Source of the DNA: Treponema sp.
GTDB lineage: Bacteria; Spirochaetota; Spirochaetia; Treponematales; Treponemataceae
DNA length: 31,665 bases
Direction: 5' to 3'
NCBI GenBank assembly: GCA_018385415.1
Contig: JAHAZA010000035.1
Coordinates: 1-31,665, forward strand
Made by a program: the position numbers and the translations under genes. The notes under the pieces were generated by a model, which ran no database searches, had not been told where the DNA came from, and saw nothing but the letters and a program-made list of their open reading frames with translations. Positions 9,473 through 16,988 of the stretch are shown in pieces; the stretch's first letter is position 1; every line of letters starts with the position of its first letter.

Positions 9473-9490
9473 ATTAGAACCTTAATTTTT

Positions 9491-9829
9491 CTAGAGAATA
9501 ATAATTAAAAGTGCAACAAGGAATCCCCAAAGACAGATACCTTCAGCAAGACCTACGAATGGAAGAGCTTTACCAGAAAGTTCAGCATTTTCACTCATAG
9601 CACCCATTGCTGCAGCACCAATTTTTCCTACTGCCATACCACCAGCGACACAAGCAAGACCTACGGCAAGACCTGCAGCAATATACTTAATTGCCTTTGC
9701 ATTATCCTGTGGAGCCTGCTGTTCAACCTGAGTCTCTGTTGCAGGATTCTTCACTGATTCTTCAGCGAAAATTCCTGCAACTGCGAATAAAGCTAAAACT
9801 GACATTACGATAAAAAATTTCTTGTTCAT
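9491..9829 (-). CDS. atpK: V/A-type ATP synthase subunit K (c-ring proteolipid)
   Basis: Subunit K builds the membrane rotor ring that carries the ions. From the ATG at 9829 the product has 112 residues: a signal-like helix (1-20, ending AVAGIFA), a polar Gln-rich linker (22-44), and only two membrane helices (about 46-69 and 88-112). The ion-carrying Glu96 lies in LAEGICLW. There is no Gln in helix one and Gly, not Ser or Thr, follows Glu96, which argues for protons rather than sodium. A GTG at 9838 is in frame, but it overlaps the AAGGAGT ribosome site (9837-9843), which is well placed for the ATG. A stem-loop lies just upstream. Confidence 0.93.
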   Translation of the reverse strand: MNKKFFIVMSVLALFAVAGIFAEESVKNPATETQVEQQAPQDNAKAIKYIAAGLAVGLACVAGGMAVGKIGAAAMGAMSENAELSGKALPFVGLAEGICLWGFLVALLIIIL

Positions 9830-9853
9830 ATTGAACACTCCTTATTTTTGTTT

Positions 9854-9872
9854 GTCAGATATATTATCTGAC
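9854..9872 (-). other. Stem-loop before the c-ring gene
   Basis: A perfect 8-bp stem, GTCAGATA (9854-9861) with TATCTGAC (9865-9872), has a three-base loop. It lies in the 53-base gap between subunits I and K, ten bases upstream of the subunit K ribosome site. It has no T run in the minus-strand sense, so it is not a terminator. It may mark an mRNA processing or stability site. Confidence 0.55.
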
Positions 9873-9882
9873 TCTTATTTAT

Positions 9883-11871
9883 CTATTTGAATTCAGGTGT
9901 TGAAGTAAACTGGAATGGTTTAAATTCGCGACCTGTTTCATTAAAGAACTTAGAGAAAAATTCGTAATACTGCAAACGAATAACCTGAATTGCAACAATC
10001 ATTCCTTCAAGAACGATTACGATTACGTTACCAATAATTGAAATTGCAATACCACCAACAGCAGGTGCAAGTCCACTCATTTTTGCAATGATAAAACCAA
10101 GAACCGCATGAGCAAGAGCAAATGCACCAACACGTAAAAAGCTTACAGTATTCGACATATAACCAGAAAGCACTTCGATAACCTCTACAAGTCCGCCGAT
10201 AAGTACTGCACCCAATCCGTTTTCTATGACAGGTCGTTCTCCATCAATAAGTCTTTCGAATGGTTCTCCGAAAGCTGCAAAGAACAATGTTACACCAATA
10301 ACAATCCAGTCATAAATCTGAGGTGTCATTTTTAAAAGGAATATACGTACAACAAAAACAATCACATACCAGAAGAAACATGCACCAGACAGTCCATACT
10401 TTCCGAAAAATGCTTTACCAAATTTCTTTCTCGATAAATTGTTGATTATGTTTAAAATCAAACCTGTTGAGTTAATAATAAATCCAACTGCAACTGAGAA
10501 ACCAAAGAATTTAAACATATTGACAATTGAATGAGGATCAGAGCTTGGCATCATGTGCAAAATTGGATGGTGGGCTTTTCCGAACAATCCTGTAATCCAC
10601 AAAGACACAGGTTCCAGAATTTCTTCATTTGCGAAAAATTCTCCGGTAAGTACACCCATAATCATACTTGTTATACCAATAGCCATAAAAATAGGTGCAA
10701 ACTTATTCCATCCGCCAACCTTGATAACCTTTGCAGCCATCAAAATTCCTGCTAAAAGAAATACAAGTCCCTGTCCTGCATCACCAAACATGATACCGAA
10801 AAGAATAGTAAAGAAGATTGCAACAAATGGAGTTGGATCGATAGTTCCGTAAACTGGAGAACCGTAACTGAAAATCATTCTCTTAAATGATGAAACAAAT
10901 TTACCATGTTTCAATTCTACAGGAACCTGTTCTCTTCCGTTTACAACACTAGGGACTTCTTCAGGTTCATATTTTCTGATTGCAATTCTTTTTTCTGTAA
11001 TTGTCTCAAGATGTTTAATAACATCATCTGTATCTAAGAGAGGAATCCAGCCTGTAATTCTGTAAACATGCTTTGTTGATTCAAGTTTATTTTCTGTAGC
11101 ACGAACCTGACAAGCAAGAGACATTTTTCCAAGCAAAGTATTAATCGAAACTTTATGAGTATCAGCAAAATTAATTCTTTGTTTAGAAAGCAATTCCAGT
11201 TTTTTATCAGATTCAGCCTTCTGAACTTTAAGGGAATCAAGAACATCATCAGGAATTCCTTTAAAATCTTCAGGTATTTCCATATTAATAAAATTATGTT
11301 TTTTTAATTCTGTATCAAGTGCAAATCTACCTTTTTTAGAACTTGCTGCAAGAATTCTTGATTTATCTTCTCCCAACGGAAGAACAATTGCACGATTACC
11401 AATATCAAATTTAAGTTCATCAAATTCTTTAGGATCAATCTTTCCGATACGGAGTGAAAGAAATGAAAGATGTTCAAGCTCCGAATAAGATGCCTTTAAA
11501 TTCGAAAATGCAAGGGCTTCATCATAAGCCTCTGTAATACGTTTATTATTATCGTGTTCATCAGCATCCTGCTTCTGAAGTTCTTTTATATCATTAACAA
11601 TTGATGTAACAGCATCAAAGTCCTGAGGTTCTGGTAATTCACATTTAATAATTGGATCAGAGAATTCATTAAGGTTAAGATATGCTCTGACCTGATCAAG
11701 ACTGCGATAATATTCAAGTTCCTGATTAATAGACTCCCTGGATTTTTCAGTTTCATCAAAAGCCGACTGAAATTGAAAACAGCCCTGCTTTCCCAAATAA
11801 GAAAGCACTTTCGAAATATCCTGCTTGAGAACCATTAATTCTATAAGTCGCATTGGAGTTGTTTTTGCCAT
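9883..11871 (-). CDS. atpI: V/A-type ATP synthase subunit I (a-type stator)
   Basis: Subunit I is the membrane stator that forms the ion half-channels against the c-ring. The 662-residue protein has a soluble helical N-half (1-330, cytoplasmic, with coiled-coil stretches near 40-110 and 215-250) and a membrane C-half with about seven or eight hydrophobic segments from 345 on. The essential arginine is Arg580 in SFLRVGAFALAHAV, and FGDAGQG near 362-368 is also typical. The ATG is preceded by AGGAGA. It follows subunit C by 19 bases and precedes K, the usual I-K pairing. Confidence 0.97.
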   Translation of the reverse strand: MAKTTPMRLIELMVLKQDISKVLSYLGKQGCFQFQSAFDETEKSRESINQELEYYRSLDQVRAYLNLNEFSDPIIKCELPEPQDFDAVTSIVNDIKELQKQDADEHDNNKRITEAYDEALAFSNLKASYSELEHLSFLSLRIGKIDPKEFDELKFDIGNRAIVLPLGEDKSRILAASSKKGRFALDTELKKHNFINMEIPEDFKGIPDDVLDSLKVQKAESDKKLELLSKQRINFADTHKVSINTLLGKMSLACQVRATENKLESTKHVYRITGWIPLLDTDDVIKHLETITEKRIAIRKYEPEEVPSVVNGREQVPVELKHGKFVSSFKRMIFSYGSPVYGTIDPTPFVAIFFTILFGIMFGDAGQGLVFLLAGILMAAKVIKVGGWNKFAPIFMAIGITSMIMGVLTGEFFANEEILEPVSLWITGLFGKAHHPILHMMPSSDPHSIVNMFKFFGFSVAVGFIINSTGLILNIINNLSRKKFGKAFFGKYGLSGACFFWYVIVFVVRIFLLKMTPQIYDWIVIGVTLFFAAFGEPFERLIDGERPVIENGLGAVLIGGLVEVIEVLSGYMSNTVSFLRVGAFALAHAVLGFIIAKMSGLAPAVGGIAISIIGNVIVIVLEGMIVAIQVIRLQYYEFFSKFFNETGREFKPFQFTSTPEFK

Positions 11872-11890
11872 ATCTATCTCCTACTTTCTA

Positions 11891-12895
11891 CTACACAATT
11901 GATTTAATAAACAGATCTGTATCAATATTCAGTCTGATTGCTTCTGTAGCAGTTCTGATATTAGTCAGTTCTTCCCTCTTAATAAAAAACCATGTAATTA
12001 AAACCATCGAGGTAAAAGGATTTTTATGAAATTCCCTTTTCATTGATGAAGCAAATTCTTTAGAAACCTGTTCCTCAAAATATAAAGGATCAAGTTTCCA
12101 GAATTTTCCATCATCGTTATTATTCAGTAATTTTACATATTTGAATTTTGCCCAATCATCAAAAAGATCAATTTTATAATCAAGAATTTTCAATGCATCG
12201 CCAGCAAACAGATCTCCACTACTTTTTTTGTCATCAAGATAAATAAGATGTTCACTGATTTTATCAGCATCCATATTGTAAAAGACTTTAAGACGCATTG
12301 CCCATGTAATATTCATAAGAGAATAATGTTTGGCAATAATATTTCGGGCAACCTCTCTTTCTGGCTTTGGAAGTTTCTGAATTGAACTCCATATTTTCTT
12401 AATGAACTGAGTATCAACACTATTGGCTAAAAGATTCACTTCTTCTGTTAATGGAACTTTATTATACCAGCTAAGTTCTGTCCCAGAAGTCATTTTGGCA
12501 ATATCAGGCCACTTATCGTAGTTAAGAATATTATATGGTTTTATAGACTGAAATTCGATTTCACCGGAATTGTTTGCAGCAAGCTTTGCACCGGCATTTT
12601 TTATATTTTCATAATCGAACCACTGAAGCAGATCAAGAAGAACAGGAGCTGGTTTTGAATATGACGAAACCAGCATTATATATTCATTAATAAATTTCTG
12701 AGCGGCTTTTTTTTCAATTTCCTGTGCGAGAATTGTTTGAGGAACGACAGGAACTTCATCAGTAAATAAAAGAGACCAGAGTTCCTGCAAAGATTTCACA
12801 TTAAATAATTTTACAGCTTTAGAACCAACAAATGATTTTGCAAGCATTCCACTTGCTTTGGCATATACATAACAAGCTGCTCCAGTACGATCCAT
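11891..12895 (-). CDS. atpC: V/A-type ATP synthase subunit C (subunit d/AC39 type)
   Basis: Subunit C is the funnel-shaped connector between the central stalk (D and F) and the c-ring. The 334-residue helical protein lacks membrane segments. The C-terminal stretch with FFIKREELTNIRTATEAIR (about 305-325) matches the motif that ends AC39/subunit C proteins, and the length fits. The N-terminal two thirds are divergent, which is common in spirochaetes, where the equivalent gene has been called atpX. It lies between G and I, 13 bases after G. I am fairly sure of the role from the C-terminus and the operon position. Confidence 0.85.
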   Translation of the reverse strand: MDRTGAACYVYAKASGMLAKSFVGSKAVKLFNVKSLQELWSLLFTDEVPVVPQTILAQEIEKKAAQKFINEYIMLVSSYSKPAPVLLDLLQWFDYENIKNAGAKLAANNSGEIEFQSIKPYNILNYDKWPDIAKMTSGTELSWYNKVPLTEEVNLLANSVDTQFIKKIWSSIQKLPKPEREVARNIIAKHYSLMNITWAMRLKVFYNMDADKISEHLIYLDDKKSSGDLFAGDALKILDYKIDLFDDWAKFKYVKLLNNNDDGKFWKLDPLYFEEQVSKEFASSMKREFHKNPFTSMVLITWFFIKREELTNIRTATEAIRLNIDTDLFIKSIV

Positions 12896-12908
12896 AATTG
12901 TCGTCCTG

Positions 12909-13220
12909 TTATGCCTTAAACAAGGTTTTATTCAAGAAAGAATTAAAAGCATCCACATCTTTTTCTGAATTTGAAATCTTGTTTTTATAAGATTCAATTT
13001 CAGCATTATGAGCTGCTTCATACCCCTGGATTTTCTTATTAAAGTCATTCTCAAGGGTTTCAACTATATCACGATATTTTGTGTAGAAAAGTTCGTCAGC
13101 TTTTGTTTTAGCTTCTGTGATGCGTTTGTTACTTTCAATCTGGGCATCATCAATAAGTGCAGTGGCCTGGCTCTCAACTTCGAGCAAATGACTGATAACA
13201 TTAACTTCGTTTTCTGCCAT
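12909..13220 (-). CDS. V/A-type ATP synthase peripheral stalk subunit G/H
   Basis: The protein is a 103-residue, highly charged single coiled coil rich in Ala, Glu and Lys (for example EVESQATALIDDAQIESNKR), as expected for subunit G (also called H), which pairs with E in the peripheral stalk. The open frame extends upstream to 13286 inside the EIIA gene, but the ATG at 13220 is preferred: AAGGAGT (13227-13233) lies six bases before it and the upstream residues do not look like family sequence. It is the first ATPase gene of the run. The call rests on composition, length and position because this subunit is poorly conserved. Confidence 0.78.
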   Translation of the reverse strand: MAENEVNVISHLLEVESQATALIDDAQIESNKRITEAKTKADELFYTKYRDIVETLENDFNKKIQGYEAAHNAEIESYKNKISNSEKDVDAFNSFLNKTLFKA

Positions 13221-13260
13221 TATCTTACTCCTTAAAACTGGATGCGCAGTGAGCGTTTTT

Positions 13261-13719
13261 TTATAAACTCTGTTCTGCTTGAACAATTGCCTGTACTACC
13301 TGAGCACAGGAGTTTTTGTCCATAAGACTTTTATAAAAATCAGGTACATCAAACATAAGAGCTAATCGCTTCAGAATATTAAGGTGCAGTGCAGCATCAT
13401 CAGCTGGAAACAGAAACATAAAAATAATATGAACTGGTTTACCATCAAGAGCTTCGTAATCGATTCCCTCTTTACTGATTCCTACTGCACAAATCGGTTT
13501 CTTAATTTTTGCAGTTATAGCATGTGGAATTGCAATACCTTGAATTATTCCCGTAGACATTTTCTTTTCGCGCTCAAACAAAGAATCAAGTACTTCGCTA
13601 CGGTCAAGACCAGGACAAGAAGCAACAAAGAGTTCCGTCATTTCTTCAAAAACTTCATCCTTATCTTCACTTTCAAGATTAATATTGATAGTCTCTGGTC
13701 TTAATAATTCCTCTAGCAT
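13261..13719 (-). CDS. PTS EIIA component, Ntr/fructose type
   Basis: This 152-residue stand-alone EIIA domain of the mannitol/fructose/Ntr family normally takes a phosphate from HPr or NPr. The phospho-accepting histidine is His66 in GIAIPHA, and the MSTGIIQG stretch before it is typical. No EIIB or EIIC domain is fused or adjacent, so a regulatory (PtsN-like) role is more likely than sugar uptake. The gene lies 24 bases after secG and 40 bases before the V-ATPase subunit G start, so its product could report phosphorylation state in the same transcript as the ion pump. Only a weak GGAA site precedes the ATG. Confidence 0.88.
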   Translation of the reverse strand: MLEELLRPETININLESEDKDEVFEEMTELFVASCPGLDRSEVLDSLFEREKKMSTGIIQGIAIPHAITAKIKKPICAVGISKEGIDYEALDGKPVHIIFMFLFPADDAALHLNILKRLALMFDVPDFYKSLMDKNSCAQVVQAIVQAEQSL

Positions 13720-13743
13720 TATAAATTCCGGTTATATACTAAA

Positions 13744-14130
13744 TTATTCCTGAACAGCTTCTGCTGCAGACATTGAACTTTCTGTAGCCTCAACTGCTGG
13801 AACTTCTTCTTTATACCAGTCGTCGAATCCTTCTGTGTTCTGCTTTTCTTCGATTTGTTCGATAGCTTCAGTAGAGTTAACATCTCTTACAGCTGGAGCT
13901 TTGTTGAAACGAGCAATCAATAATGCAACTACGAAGAAAAGAGCAACAAGGACAAAAGTTGCTTTATTCAAAACACTTGAAGAGTGTGAACCAAATGCAG
14001 CTGTACCAGAACCTGAGAGCAATCCTCCAAGTCCACCACCTTCATCATTCTGTACAATAACGAGAAGAATAAGGATAACACTGATAATTGCAAATAAAAC
14101 GATAAGGGCAACTTTTAATCCATTAACCAT
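13744..14130 (-). CDS. secG: Preprotein translocase subunit SecG
   Basis: SecG assists SecYE in protein export across the inner membrane. The 128-residue protein has the two-helix layout: helix one (about 6-26, ALIVLFAIISVILILLVIVQ), the conserved cytoplasmic loop with EGGGLGGLLSGSG and a following FGS, then helix two (about 56-73). An acidic C-terminal tail of about 50 residues is longer than in E. coli SecG and has no assigned function. GGAG lies eight bases before the ATG, and a good promoter lies about 60 bases upstream, making this the first gene of the long minus-strand run. Confidence 0.93.
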   Translation of the reverse strand: MVNGLKVALIVLFAIISVILILLVIVQNDEGGGLGGLLSGSGTAAFGSHSSSVLNKATFVLVALFFVVALLIARFNKAPAVRDVNSTEAIEQIEEKQNTEGFDDWYKEEVPAVEATESSMSAAEAVQE

Positions 14131-14189
14131 AATTAATACTCCAAATGGGCCTTCACATTATAAGCCCCGTAATTTTTCAAATTTGTGTA

Positions 14190-14218
14190 ATAATAATCCA
14201 TAAAAGAATTGTAGTCAA
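14190..14218 (-). promoter_or_regulatory. Promoter of the secG/V-ATPase run
   Basis: On the minus strand, TTGACT (14218-14213) is followed after 17 bases by TATTAT (14195-14190), five of six matches in each hexamer. Transcription would start near 14183, about 53 bases before the secG ATG. No comparable promoter was seen in the short gaps downstream. Confidence 0.65.
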
Positions 14219-14225
14219 TAATCCT

Positions 14226-15350
14226 TTATTTTCTAAATATTGAATTATCAAGTAAACTTTCTACAATTAATTTAACAAGGGCAGAAACTTCATCACGAAC
14301 TTCGTCATCAATTTTTGAGATTGCCTTTAACATTTTTGCAGAATTCTTCAATAGATTTGCTTCAATCTCAGAATTTGTCGATGCACCGGTTGCTTCAAGC
14401 ACGGAAAATACAGAATCTATAATCTTAGCCCGTTTATCTTCTGAAATAGGCTTTAACCAGGCATTAATGCTGGTATTAAGAGAAAGGCTCTTTGCATCAA
14501 GTTCATCAGCAGTTACAAAATCTTTTCCTAATATCTGCCATGACATAAGATCATGCTGCATAATTCCATGCTGAACACTTTCAACTACTGTGTATCTGTC
14601 TAAATGTTCAAAGAACATTCCCACCACAGAAAAGTGCGGAAACCAGCTGTTAATTTTTGGCATTGCAGCTTTATACTCAGGAGTATCCATAACCTGAGAA
14701 GTAAAGCCAGGACCGTCAAAGTTGTAAATCTCAACAAGCCGTTTTCTGAAAGATTTATTTATAAATGAACCTGCATATACTGCAAGATTTCCACCTTTTG
14801 AATGGCCTGCAATGCGTATCTTTCCTTTGCATTTTTTTGCAATATGATTTGCATAATCAACAGCATCCTGTTGAGAAGGAACTCCGGTATTAAGTGCAAG
14901 GTTAAAATCTTCTTTCCAGCCAACAATAGTATCATCTGTTCCACGATATACGATGAACGGATCAGATGACTTCGAAAACTTACCTTTTGTATTCAAAAGG
15001 AATGTTACAGCAGAAAACTGTTCTTCACTAGAAAAGTCAATTTTATTTGAATAAGCGCACATAACCAGTGAACCAAAACGCTTAGATTTGGCAGCAGCCT
15101 CAAGAACATCAACCGTTTTTCGGTTTATTACCATTCCAAGGTCGCATCGGTCCTCATAATCAGGTGCGCTGCGGAATTTATCCCACACAATCTTAAGTGG
15201 CATTCCTAATTCTGGATTTGCAGGCACAATAGAATCAAAATTCAAATAAGAAAGTTGAGCCATAATAGCAGCATCAACATCATTGAATGGATCCTGTTCA
15301 AAGGTCAAATCTCCACGCCAGTTAAAATAATCAAGTATATTTGACATCAT
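14226..15350 (-). CDS. Mbeg1/DUF2974-like alpha/beta hydrolase
   Basis: The 374-residue cytoplasmic protein has the lipase-type nucleophile elbow GHSKGG (Ser184) and a YRGTDD stretch (135-140) that resembles the oxyanion loop of class 3 lipases. NFDGPGF (about 210-217) after the elbow is the pattern I associate with DUF2974 (Mbeg1-like) proteins. The substrate is unknown; an acyl ester is likely. There is no signal peptide. Two adjacent ATG codons (15350 and 15347) follow AGAGG; the second has the better spacing, so two adjacent starts are possible. It follows the GH5 gene by 24 bases and may be co-transcribed with it. Confidence 0.8.
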   Translation of the reverse strand: MMSNILDYFNWRGDLTFEQDPFNDVDAAIMAQLSYLNFDSIVPANPELGMPLKIVWDKFRSAPDYEDRCDLGMVINRKTVDVLEAAAKSKRFGSLVMCAYSNKIDFSSEEQFSAVTFLLNTKGKFSKSSDPFIVYRGTDDTIVGWKEDFNLALNTGVPSQQDAVDYANHIAKKCKGKIRIAGHSKGGNLAVYAGSFINKSFRKRLVEIYNFDGPGFTSQVMDTPEYKAAMPKINSWFPHFSVVGMFFEHLDRYTVVESVQHGIMQHDLMSWQILGKDFVTADELDAKSLSLNTSINAWLKPISEDKRAKIIDSVFSVLEATGASTNSEIEANLLKNSAKMLKAISKIDDEVRDEVSALVKLIVESLLDNSIFRK

Positions 15351-15374
15351 TACCTCTTCAAATGATACAACAAA

Positions 15375-16442
15375 TTATTTATTTTTTTGTTCCTGTTTCC
15401 AGCTTTTCATATCAAGTTCATTACGAAGAATTCTGCGGAGAAATTTTCCATCCTTTGAAAGATCCTTATCCTTCCAGTTTCCTTTAGCTTCACGGTCTGC
15501 ATTGAATGCAAGAATACCAGAATCTTCGCCTTTATTGTTAACAGACCAGTTAGCCCAAGAGATATTATGAGCTTTCAAAAATTCCATCCATTTCAATGTT
15601 TCTTTTTCGTAGACTCCGCCATCACCACTAGCCTGTGTTGTACCCCATTCTGTAACGAAAATCGGAGTTCCAGCTTTAAGCGCATTAGCAACATTTTTAC
15701 GAGCTTCTGCTTTATGTGAACCTGCATAGAAATGGCATGTATACATTACATTCTTTCCATTTTTCAGCGGATCAGATGATGGTGCCATTACCTGTGAGCT
15801 CCATACAGGAGTTCCTACAATGATAATATTATCCGGGTCATTCTTTCTGATTACTTCAATAATTTCTTCAGCATAAGGTTTAATGTTATCACTCCAAGTT
15901 ACTTTTTCGCCGTTTGGTTCATTACAGATTTCATAGATAACATTTGGTTTATCGCCATATTTTTTAGACATTTCATCAAAGAATTCCACAGCATATTTTT
16001 TGTAAAGCAATGGATCATGTTCTTCAAGAACATGCCAGTCAACAAGAACATACATTCCGTTTTCAATACATGCTTCAACAGAATCTGTAACTCTTTCTTT
16101 CAATGCAGGATTTGAAACATATCCACCCTGACCGCCTGTATACAAAGCAGCACGCCAGATCTGACAGTTCCAGTCATCCCGCAGCCAAGTAATTACATCC
16201 TTATTGGCATATTTTCCATACCAGTGAAGACCATGAGAACTCATTCCTCTAAGCTGCACAGGATTTCCATTCTGATCACAAAGATCAGTTCCGATTACCT
16301 GGAGCTGACCATAACGTTCTACTACAGTTTTTCCATCTTCGATTGCAAGATGAGTATCATTAGCATATTTACTGTTTACGCAACTTACAAATGAAAGAGC
16401 TGCTGCAAAAGTGGCAGCAAATAGCATTACTGATTTTTTCAT
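15375..16442 (-). CDS. GH5-family endoglucanase, lipoprotein
   Basis: A glycoside hydrolase family 5 enzyme (cellulase type) that cleaves beta-1,4-glucans by retention. In the 355 residues, the acid/base is Glu175 in IYEICNEPNG and the nucleophile is Glu265 in FVTEWGT; supporting residues are in LRGMSSHGLHW (64-74) and DWH (135-137). The start has a signal helix ending FVSC with Cys21, a spirochaetal lipobox, so it should be lipid-anchored, probably exposed to soluble oligomers. No carbohydrate-binding module is present. AGGTGG precedes the ATG. The enzyme points to a plant-polysaccharide habitat; exact specificity (cellulose, beta-glucan or mannan) cannot be fixed. Confidence 0.95.
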   Translation of the reverse strand: MKKSVMLFAATFAAALSFVSCVNSKYANDTHLAIEDGKTVVERYGQLQVIGTDLCDQNGNPVQLRGMSSHGLHWYGKYANKDVITWLRDDWNCQIWRAALYTGGQGGYVSNPALKERVTDSVEACIENGMYVLVDWHVLEEHDPLLYKKYAVEFFDEMSKKYGDKPNVIYEICNEPNGEKVTWSDNIKPYAEEIIEVIRKNDPDNIIIVGTPVWSSQVMAPSSDPLKNGKNVMYTCHFYAGSHKAEARKNVANALKAGTPIFVTEWGTTQASGDGGVYEKETLKWMEFLKAHNISWANWSVNNKGEDSGILAFNADREAKGNWKDKDLSKDGKFLRRILRNELDMKSWKQEQKNK

Positions 16443-16501
16443 AAAAAACCACCTGAATTAAAATATTTTAAATATAAAACTTTTATAAGTTTAACACACA
16501 T

Positions 16502-16530
16502 AATATAGTAAGGCAAATTAAAAATTGTAA
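16502..16530 (-). promoter_or_regulatory. Candidate promoter of the GH5 gene
   Basis: On the minus strand, TTACAA (16530-16525), a 17-base spacer and TATATT (16507-16502) lie about 60 bases before the GH5 ATG. The -35 matches only four of six positions in an A+T-rich gap, so the call is tentative. A short inverted repeat, AAACTT with AAGTTT four bases apart, lies closer to the gene. Confidence 0.4.
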
Positions 16531-16548
16531 TAAATTCTTTTAAAATAC

Positions 16549-16577
16549 TAGACATAGTTATTTCAATTTGATATATT
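16549..16577 (+). promoter_or_regulatory. Promoter of the tRNA cluster
   Basis: TAGACA (16549-16554), a 17-base spacer and TATATT (16572-16577) each match the consensus at five of six positions. The predicted start near 16584 is about 16 bases before tRNA-Leu, so it can drive all three tRNAs. Confidence 0.65.
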
Positions 16578-16599
16578 CCTAATTACGAAGTTTCATTAA

Positions 16600-16679
16600 G
16601 CGAGAGTGGTGAAACTGGCATACACGCTAGACTTAGGATCTAGTGCTTCGGCTTGAGGGTTCAAGTCCCTCCTCTCGCA
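16600..16679 (+). tRNA. tRNA-Leu (UAG)
   Basis: The full cloverleaf is visible. The acceptor stem is GCGAGAG with CTCTCGC (16672-16678). The anticodon stem CTAGA/TCTAG encloses loop CTTAGGA with anticodon TAG at 16634-16636, reading CUA and wobble leucine codons. The class II variable arm (16644-16654) has a GC-TTCG-GC hairpin. The T arm is GAGGG-TTCAAGT-CCCTC. The 3' CCA is not encoded (A then AGT follows), so a CCA-adding enzyme is needed. Confidence 0.96.
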
Positions 16680-16723
16680 AGTTCTTCGCTTTTACAGCAG
16701 GAACGGAAAAGCAAAATATTTTT

Positions 16724-16795
16724 GCGGGAATAGCTCAGTGGTAGAGCGCCACCTTGCCAAGGTGGATGTCGCGGGTCCAACTCCCGTTTCCCGCT
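16724..16795 (+). tRNA. tRNA-Gly (GCC), copy 1
   Basis: Acceptor GCGGGAA/TTCCCGC, D arm GCTC/GAGC, anticodon stem CCACC/GGTGG with loop TTGCCAA (anticodon GCC), variable loop of five bases and T stem GCGGG/CCCGT. The T loop is TCCAACT: C stands where the near-invariant T55 is expected. CCA is not encoded. It is identical over all 72 bases to copy 2. Confidence 0.96.
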
Positions 16796-16840
16796 CTAGC
16801 AGTTTAACTGCATTAATCAGAGCGCAAAACTCAATATTTT

Positions 16841-16912
16841 GCGGGAATAGCTCAGTGGTAGAGCGCCACCTTGCCAAGGTGGATGTCGCGGGTCCAACTC
16901 CCGTTTCCCGCT
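16841..16912 (+). tRNA. tRNA-Gly (GCC), copy 2
   Basis: Identical to the copy at 16724-16795, including the TCCAACT T loop and the lack of encoded CCA. The copies are 45 bases apart and the flanks share only a few bases, so this is a tight gene-level tandem duplication that raises the dose of one glycine isoacceptor. Confidence 0.96.
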
Positions 16913-16919
16913 CTAAATT

Positions 16920-16956
16920 AAAGCGATTCGAGAGCAATCTGAATCGCTTTTTTTTT
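16920..16956 (+). terminator. Terminator after the tRNA cluster
   Basis: A perfect 10-bp stem, AAAGCGATTC (16920-16929) with GAATCGCTTT (16941-16950), 11-base loop, and nine T residues (16948-16956). It ends only about 18 bases before the tig ribosome site, and no promoter is seen between them. Confidence 0.85.
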
Positions 16957-16988
16957 CATTTATTTTTTTTGTAAAGAGGAAAAAGATC

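Noticed and set aside
9830..9838. GTG start for subunit K
   Set aside because: The GTG overlaps the AAGGAGT ribosome site, which serves the ATG at 9829.
10531..10852. Plus-strand open frames inside the V-ATPase subunit I gene
   Set aside because: They lie opposite well-conserved membrane segments of a clear family member and lack start signals.
13221..13286. Longer N-terminus for V-ATPase subunit G
   Set aside because: It overlaps the end of the EIIA gene, and the ATG at 13220 has a well-placed AAGGAGT.
16443..16599. Possible mobile element or attachment site next to the tRNA genes
   Set aside because: No integrase, direct repeat of a tRNA 3' end beyond the tandem tRNA-Gly copy, or foreign composition is seen.
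16692..16974. Open frames on both strands across the tRNA cluster, with an internal duplicated peptide
   Set aside because: The repeat peptide is only the translation of the two identical tRNA-Gly genes; the frames have no ribosome site and cover structural RNA and a terminator.
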